DNA from: Kappaphycus alvarezii
Taxonomy: Eukaryota; Rhodophyta; Florideophyceae; Gigartinales; Solieriaceae
Length of the DNA stretch: 64,000 bases
Assembly (NCBI GenBank): GCA_002205965.3
Contig: NADL03000673.1
Coordinates: 1,364,001-1,428,000, forward strand
Reading direction: 5' to 3'
This document shows, piece by piece, positions 57,521-64,000 of this stretch (positions are counted from its first letter, which is position 1; every line of letters starts with the position of its first letter). Made by a program: the position numbers and the translations under genes. A model generated the notes under the pieces. It searched no databases and was not told where the DNA came from. It worked only from the letters and a program-made list of their open reading frames with translations.

Positions 57521-57599
57521 TTTTGGACGCGAATGAAAAAGCGAATATCCTCCTTGCAGAGGGGTTGGGTGTGGCGTTCTATTCCTCGTCATCCGCTTC

Positions 57600-59160
57600 A
57601 TCTCATACTGTTATGTCCAGTTGCACCTTGTTCTAGGATTGGTAAGGTATCATACTGGGCGAGGCAAGCACCGAAAGTATGGGAGTCGGAAAGGCCGAGG
57701 TTCGAGGAGCAAGGGCACCCGACAACTGCGCCGACGCTGTAGCACTCCAGGGTTGCCGCTTGAGCAAAGAGAGTACCTCCAGTGACCAGGGCCACCGCTG
57801 CTGATTATCATAGGGATGCAGGGTATAAAGTAGAGGGCGGTACGCGCTTGGGTGGGGGCAGCTTCTATGACGATAGCAGCAACAGCAGCGCGAGGGGAAG
57901 ACTGAATCGCGTAGATGCATTGTCTTGTTGTCCGTATTGGAAGTCAAACGCAGGCGGTCATGGGGACAGGCTTGCTCCCAAGCTTGGTCCGTGAGCGTGC
58001 TGCCGGTCAGGGACTTTTAGGATGCACTTTGACGGTCGTAAAAGATGAGAGAAGCGTGCATGGGGTGCTCCGGGTCGGAACGGTGGAAGGGATGAGTCGA
58101 GGGTCATGTCGATGCGTACATCCGGTGCATTTGAAACCGTGCGTGAGGGGTTTGAACGCTGTGTAAGAAATACAGGGTGCGCGGGCACAGGCAACCTACG
58201 CGCTGGAACTGATCTCATTGCAAGGCGACTAGGAGGTGGTGGACATTCCGACAGAGGACCAGACAAGTTTGCTGGAGCGCTGGTACGTTTGCTGCGGAGT
58301 CATTCCGCTGGAAATTTGACATTTGCATGCGGTGTGGGAGAAAGGCTTATCTCGTGGATCCCGATGCAACTAATGTTACAGACGAGACATAAATGCGGCG
58401 GGAGATAGTGTACAGGACACGAATGCGGTGCGCTGAAATTCAAAGGGGGAATTTGGGGTGCTGTACTGAGTAGAGAGATGTAGGACGGCTATTTCTCGAG
58501 ACGGCGGGGGGGTGGGAGGCAGGTTTGTGTAGTGGAAGGTTTGAAAAGGAGACAGAGTCAGGCGGGACTATCTCACAAGGCTGGTGTGAGACCAGCCCTA
58601 AGACATGCCTCGTTCGACGAAACCGTCGCGGCAGAGTGTCTCTCCATGAAGACGGATCGCATTCACTCGCAGGTCCCCATGGCTCGCACGGCGGCGTGCC
58701 TAGCCACGTCCGTCACAGAATGTAGGTCGCGTATTACTGTACAGTACATCTCGAATACGCTTGCCGTCTTGCTCGTTACCGTTGCCCCTTTGTTAAATGT
58801 CGACCGCCCCTTTAGCAAACTCGGATCGAGGCCATCCCATCCAGATTGACGACGGCCTCGATATGCTCTTCTGATCTGAAAAAGGTCATAAGTGTCTTCG
58901 TGGACAGCGAGATGGGTTCCTAAGCGCTGGAAATGGAAAGCTAAAGAAGGATGATCGCGGACCTGACCTCAACGCGAGGACATGGGGAGCGGTTTTTGTC
59001 GCATTACAGTCAAGGATTTGGCATGGACTTCCTGTACTGTTCGGGTTTTTACAGTACCGGTGCCATGCGATATATTTACCATGCGCCGCCTCGCTGCCCT
59101 TCTGCGCCACAGCACCATCAATAAGAGATGTTAGAACAACGCCGACGCAATAGTCCGTTG
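57600..59160. other. Spacer, no supported gene
   Basis: Several overlapping frames of under 110 codons on both strands share the same bases and show no motif. One CAGTACTG-type word lies at about 58,735-58,750, and ACTGTTC and CAGTACCGG words at about 59,033-59,060. Confidence 0.45.
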
Positions 59161-59165
59161 ACTTG

Positions 59166-59244
59166 CCGAGGTGTTCAGCCGGGCTCTTCTCAGTAAAAGA
59201 GTCGTTTTTCTTTTATTGAGAAGGACCGGGGCTGAACACCTCGG
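59166..59244. repeat. 79-bp imperfect hairpin
   Basis: CCGAGGTGTTCAGCC (59,166-59,180) pairs perfectly with GGCTGAACACCTCGG (59,230-59,244). Inside, CTTCTCAGTAAAAGA pairs with TCTTTTATTGAGAAG with one mismatch. A short asymmetric G/C bulge separates the two stems, and the loop is about 7 bases. The stem length is like that of a small-RNA precursor or a fold-back mini-element. No flanking duplication was recognised. Confidence 0.75.
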
Positions 59245-59534
59245 TGAGGCGAAGGACGGGTGCGTCGACGCTGTTCAAACTTTCCTCTCTTGCTTCTGTC
59301 AGTGATGGGAGAGAGAGGCGAAACTGCACGGTAGTTATACCACACGACAACGGTACTGTAAAGTTTCTTACAGTAACAATATGACAACCTCTCGACCGCA
59401 GTGCGACACTCCCCCCCGCTATTCAAGTTGCCTGCGAGTAAAAGAAAAAACTGAACTTCATTTTAAGAGAGAATCTTTTACTCTTTTTACTTACCTTGAG
59501 TGTACACCGACTGACCGACTATTCAGTTACGAGC

Positions 59535-60120
59535 TAACTGGATGGACCACATCGGTCACGTGCAGTGGGGCCCGCGATATGATGGCCATACCCACCGACG
59601 ACCACAAAGTGCAACTAATACGCTGGTAGATGCGTGTGCGAATCGTAGCGTCCGAGGTGTGGCATTTCCTGGCTACACGTGGCACAAACTCTTCGATAAA
59701 TAATGCGGTATCCGGAGAAGGGGCACCGAGGGAGTCGAAGACCAGAGGTTGGAATCGGAAACCTGGGTCCCGGGAGGGCAGAGAGGGGGGACCAGGCGCC
59801 TTGACAGCTTGTGCTGTAGGTCCTGGATCTTGCGATGGTGCATGAGGGCGGCAGCCCCACCGGCGACTTGCGTCGCTTTGGTGATGGAGGTCTGCTTGAA
59901 CGGAGACGTGACGGCGACGTCACATGCAATGGGTCGGTCTGGTAGGGCAGGTTCAGTGTCACGGGGGGGATGCACGAGGAGAATGTCAGCGGGCCTGTAG
60001 TCCGTCCCGGGGAGGAGATTCTCAGCTTCGAACTCGTAGTCAAGGCCGGCGGCACGGAACACGTGCCACGCGAATACATTGCGAACGGAGTTGTGGCGGT
60101 GAATGTTTCTGTCGTGTGTA
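59535..60120 (-). mobile_element. 5'-truncated non-LTR fragment, endonuclease end (copy C)
   Basis: The minus-strand frame encodes HRHNSVRNVFAWHVFRAAGL, FEAENLLPG, YRPADILL and PIACDVAVTSPFKQ, the restriction-like endonuclease core (RHN, E, PAD, D). After a frame change it encodes the closing YRRVCATC-type end. It lacks the knuckle and reverse transcriptase. Its 5' edge abuts the 3' end of copy D in the same orientation, so the two copies form a head-to-tail tandem. It is more divergent from copies A and D than those are from each other, so it represents another subfamily or is older. Confidence 0.7.
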
Positions 60121-63100
60121 CTGCACGTCTGACTACGGCTGAGAACTAAGCGGATGTTCCACGTTAGGCACGTGCAGTGGGGCTCGCGATAGAATCGCCA
60201 TTGCAACAGAAGACCATAGTGTGCAACTTACGCGCTGATAAAGACGTCTGCGGATCACTCCTGTGGTTGTGTTAAACTTCTCTGCGATGCGCGGGATGAA
60301 GTCTTCTAGGAAAAGAATAGAGGCGGGGGATGGGGCACCCAAGGAATCGAAAGCCAGGGGCTGAAACTTGAAGTTTGGCTCCTGGAGGGTGTTGTACGAA
60401 GGGGGCGGGATCCGGCGTACCAGTTTGCGCTCCAAGTCTTTGACTTTGTCTCGGTGGGCAATGTCGGCGGCGCCGTCAGCCATTTGTGTGGTCCTTGTGC
60501 GCACGCCTTGTTTGAACGGAGAGACAACGGTTAGGTCGCAGGCTATGGGTGGACCTGTTGGCCAGTGGGCAGGGGCGGGGGTTGAATGAGAATGTCCGCA
60601 GGGCGGATATTCGTTCCCAGGACTAGAAGCGGGACCTCGTATTGGCAGTCCAGGCCCGCGGCGCGAGCAATGTGGTAGGCAAAAACGTTGCGTCGCGAGT
60701 TTTGGCGAGGCTGGCGACCAAAGCCGGCTGGGCAGAGGTCCGCCGAGTGGTCCCCGAGTGCGTGCATAGTTTGGTTGCAGTGGGCGCGGGCGAGCGGGCG
60801 AGAGTCGTCATATACGGGGAGGCCGAGGTGCCGGCGGATCATGGTCTGCCAGTGGGCCGAGGACACTACCGTAGCGGTTGTTTGATGGGCGATGAGAAAT
60901 GCGGCGGCGGGGCTGTTCCGGAACGCCAGGCCACGAATCCGATGTCGAACTTCTTCGGTGCTGTGCTGAGCCGGGTTGGGATGTGTCGCCCGCGAGTTGT
61001 CGCGCCAGTGGACCCTTGCCTGTGCCTCCTGCTGCACACCATTTAGGAAGGTTTGGAGGTTGGATGGTTTGGCAGCAAGCAGGCATGGGTCAAAGGTGCC
61101 AAGGTCGACAGATTACGGACGCCCGGGGATGCATTGCATGAAGTCACGGATTCGCGGCAAGGCTCGTCGGACCAGGAACGCCCGGTCGCCCCGGTATCGG
61201 TGACCGAAGAGGGCGGCGGAACGTTGCGTGGCGTACGATGCCGATCTCTCGCGGGCCGGAGCCGCGTCGATGATACTAGCGGCGACCGCGCCGTGTACGA
61301 ACGGGGAGATGAGGGTAAATCCCTGACCCCCTTGGCGGATAGACAGTGTGACTTGGTCCCATGCAGTGTCTGAGAGGGAGATCCCGTGTAGCTCCGAGTA
61401 AGACGACCTCTGCAGGGCGTCAAAGGCCTGTGCAGCGGGGGCCGAGTGTTGTGGGTCGGCGAGCCAAAACGCGTGCGTGACGAGGCATGCCGACGCGCAT
61501 AGCCGGTGCATGTGGAAACGGGCGCGGGGGTCACGGACGTGGGTCAGCCGTCGGAGGATGCAGCGGCACCAATCGACCTTGCCCCGTAGGTATACATCGG
61601 TGAAGGCCCGGTTGCCAATCGGCGCTCCCAGGAGCTCGAAGCCGTCGCGCGAGCACTCAGACAGAGGAAATTCGTGGAGGAAGTCCGTGCGGTCCGGCAG
61701 GAGCGTGTTCGGCCGGTGAATGCGCGTCTTCCTCGAATTGACATAGAGGCCAACAGCCGGACCCTGAACCTGCAGGAGGCGTTGAGCACGGCGCAGACCC
61801 TGGAGTGTCCCTATGAGGGTCCGGTTGTCCGCGTACCATTGGTTCAGCACAATGTTGCTGTCCTCGGCGATTTTCCGGATTAGTGGTTGGATCGTGAGGG
61901 AAAACAGCAACACAATGGCCAGGTCGCCCTGCTGAGTGCCGTGAGCACTCGTGATGACCGTGTTCTGGCAATTCGGTACAAGCAACGGTAGCTGAGTGCG
62001 ACCGTACAGTATATGTATCATATTCACGAAGCGGGCCAGAGGAGCGAGTGCTGGAAGTTGACACAGCATTGACTGGTGCTCAACGCGGTTGAAAGCGTTG
62101 TGGGCGTCAGTGAGGACCGTGGCGACATGCGGAACACCAGAGAAACGGCGAAGCAGGGCGCGAGTGTCATGGATGACCGCGTCTATCCCGGCCTTGATAC
62201 CATTTGCCGTTTGGAATGGCGCGAGGAAGTCTCGAGAGTCTTCGATGGCGCCCGGCAGCAGCGTCTTGGTAAGGATGCGGCGGAGGACCGATCCCACAGC
62301 GATGGGACAGATTTTGTCCGGTTTCGGCCGTGGCGGGAGTAATGTTGCGGCAGCGAGCAGGGGCAGGACCGAGTCCAGCAGTTCCCCACGCGCGATCCGC
62401 GTTACCAACTTCTCAAGCACACTTTTGCCTGTCACCCCGGCGGCCGGGCTGACCGACGTTTTAAGTAGCAAGTAGAACCAGAGTGCCGGCGTGCGTTCCG
62501 GTCCCGCGGTCGTATCACGAGAAATATCTCGTACAGCCTGCTCCACGGCATCTGGCGTGATTGTTAGCGGAGGAGGAAGGCTGTCTTCAGGAATGGGCGT
62601 GACCGAGCGCGAGGGCGAGGGGCGAAGGTCGCGCAGCGCTTGGATGGTGTGCGGGTCATTCACATCGGCCAGCGGAGCGTTGTGCAGGGACCGCATGGCC
62701 TTGCTGTAGCGGGCGTCTGCACAGAGGGCTTCAGCGAGCCGGGCGCGCCGTGCGTCGCTGGATCCAGGGCCGTAAGCAGGGCGGTGCTGCTGGATCCACG
62801 CAGAGCGAGCTTCATGGGCGCGAAGGGATTCAAACCTCAGCGCGTTCCACTCAGCTCCAGTATGGGCGCGCTGGATTCGGGCACCTAGTGCGGCCCGTTG
62901 ACCTTTGTTATGCTGCCAGCCATCCTCCCGCGCAGGCTGCGGCGGAGGACAGCGGTTGGTAGCATGTGGAGGTGCAGGAAGGCACGGTAGGTGGCCTCGT
63001 CCCCCTTGCGTTTGCGGCAGCTTGGACCAGTTTGATAAAGAGGAGCGTGAACGGCTTGAGACATGGGAATGGGATATCCAGGAAGATGTCGATTTCCCGG

Positions 63101-63960
63101 TATGGGGTGCGGAGGATGTCTTCGGGGCTTGGTAAAGGAGATGCAGCGGAGGTGGGAGGAGGAGGTGGGGTGGAGATGTCCATGAGGAGGGTGGTTAGGC
63201 GGAGGAGCCGTCATCCGACCGCACTCCTTCCATTGCGGATGCGCCGACAGCTGGAGGGAAGGGGCAGCGGGGTTCTTGTGCGGGTCCCTGGGCCGGAGGT
63301 GGGACATCTTGCATGCCTGCGGACGACGGCGGCATGGCATCGGGTGTGGCGGACTCCCGACCCTGTGGCGCGGAGGAGGCAACAGTTGGGGGTAGAACAG
63401 ACATGGGCGTCGGGATTGCGGTGGGCACCATTAGGAACTCCGCCGCAGGAGCCTCTTCAGTTGCCGCGCAGCGGCGTTTGGTCGCGGAGTGGGAAGAGCC
63501 CGGGGATTGCAGGGTAAGGTCGGGGGATTGTTGAGGGGCGGGGCTGGGGGCAGGAGAGGCCGAGGAGGCCGGAAGCGCGTTGGGGCGCTTGTTGCGGGCG
63601 GAGCCGGGAGAGATGGGGGCGGGGTTGTTCGGGACAGGGGCAGTGGGGTGAACGGGGCTCACAACGGGCGGGCGGGCGGGATTGACGGGGTCGTGGGTGG
63701 GACGGGGGTCTTGGGTTGGGCGGGTGAGGGGCGGGCTCGGGCGGCGCGACGGGCGTCGATGACGTCGCGGGCGTGGTGGCGAAGGGTCGTTGCGAGGGCC
63801 GTGCGGACGTACAGGAGGACCCATGAGCGAAGGTTTGGGTCAAGCAGGAGGGTGGCCTCTCGGCCTATGCGGGTCACAACTCCCTGAGCAGCCGAGTCAT
63901 CCAGGGATGCGGCGGTGGACACGAGCGCCGAAGTGGTGATTTGAAGGTCGGGAAAGATGC
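60121..63960 (-). mobile_element. Nearly full non-LTR retrotransposon with restriction-like endonuclease (copy D)
   Basis: In element order: a Pro/Ala/Ser-rich leader protein (63,922-63,195, several frames), a bridging segment (about 63,180-62,700) with THMLPTAVLRRS-like and WNALRFESLRAHEARSAW sequence, reverse transcriptase (62,696-61,113), an in-frame TAA at 61,113-61,115, continued reading to a knuckle (Cys/His residues near 60,800), RRNVFAYHIARAAGL, YEV, RPADI, a frame change near 60,560 (one base fewer than copy A), TVVSPFK and the closing RRLYQRVSCTLWSS. RT before CCHC before endonuclease is the order of R2/NeSL/CRE-type elements. A few stops and frame changes make it inactive. The 5' end may lie beyond the window. 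Confidence 0.8.
61113..62696 (-). pseudogene. Reverse transcriptase of the non-LTR element
   Basis: The frame of 527 codons shows the RT palm and fingers: LLAAATLLPPRPKPDKICPIAVGSVLRRI (RT-2a-like 'RPI..G...R'), VATVLTDAHNAFNRVEH (block A with the first Asp), AHGTQQGDLAIVLLFSL (block B, G-x2-QGD) and NQWYADNRTLIG (block C, where the second Asp of the usual YADD is Asn), followed by ELLGAPIG and a thumb with CASACLVTHAFW and GGQGFTL. The frame is continuous upstream to about 62,950 and downstream beyond a single TAA. The enzyme copies element RNA at a nicked target. Loss of the second catalytic Asp should abolish activity in this copy. Confidence 0.85.
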
Positions 63961-64000
63961 ACTGGAGGGTGGGTAAGGATGGAGAACATTTCGTTACCGG

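Noticed and set aside
57782-58849. Short frames with some hydrophobic stretches
   Set aside because: Overlapping frames on both strands, mostly with non-ATG starts, and no family resemblance.

Overview
The window looks like nuclear DNA of a plastid-bearing, intron-poor eukaryote, most likely a multicellular red alga of the Chondrus type. The host genes are long single open frames with ATG starts and no visible splice structure. One of them encodes a cyanobacterial/plastid-type sigma factor, and the spacers carry LTR and non-LTR retrotransposons and DNA-transposon fossils. The lineage is an inference; no rRNA or organellar marker is present.

Layout. 1-12.7 kb is AT-rich and gene-poor; its only recognisable content is a decayed Tnp2/CACTA-like transposase (about 8.7-10.1 kb). 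12.7-16.4 kb is mixed sequence with a few unassigned frames and a perfect 20-bp palindrome. 16,487-23,110 is a young Ty1/copia element on the minus strand, with 439-bp LTRs, a TTCTC target duplication, an initiator-tRNA-anticodon-type primer site and an extra proline/lysine-rich leader frame. 23.4-29.7 kb holds a broken PIF/Harbinger transposase (+) facing a broken SANT/Myb-like and coiled-coil protein (-), with an unassigned frame between them. 29.7-36 kb is a spacer with one 5'-truncated non-LTR fragment and several clusters of CAGTACTG-type palindromic words.

The right half holds the host genes: a macro-domain-like protein with long Cys-Pro, Lys-Ala-Pro-Ser-Thr and Ser repeats (36.3-38.4 kb); a bZIP transcription factor (38.9-39.9 kb, -); an ionotropic-glutamate-receptor-like channel (47.2-48.8 kb); a QueD/6-pyruvoyl-tetrahydropterin-synthase-family enzyme (51.2-51.7 kb); the tRNA pseudouridine synthase Pus10 (52.0-53.5 kb, -), divergent from the sigma factor (54.0-55.3 kb); and an unassigned gene (55.5-56.5 kb, -). 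57.2-64 kb holds further copies of one non-LTR family, including a nearly full copy whose order is RT, then CCHC knuckle, then restriction-like endonuclease, as in the R2/NeSL/CRE group.

The host genes do not form one pathway. Two translation/tRNA-modification genes (QueD-like, Pus10) and a plastid transcription gene are neighbours, and Pus10 and the sigma factor share a short divergent promoter with a palindrome. The macro-like, Pus10 and sigma genes each show one reading-frame jump, two of them in or beside C/G-rich runs. Either the assembly has small indel errors or these loci are slipping. The most novel item is the macro-like/Cys-Pro repeat protein.
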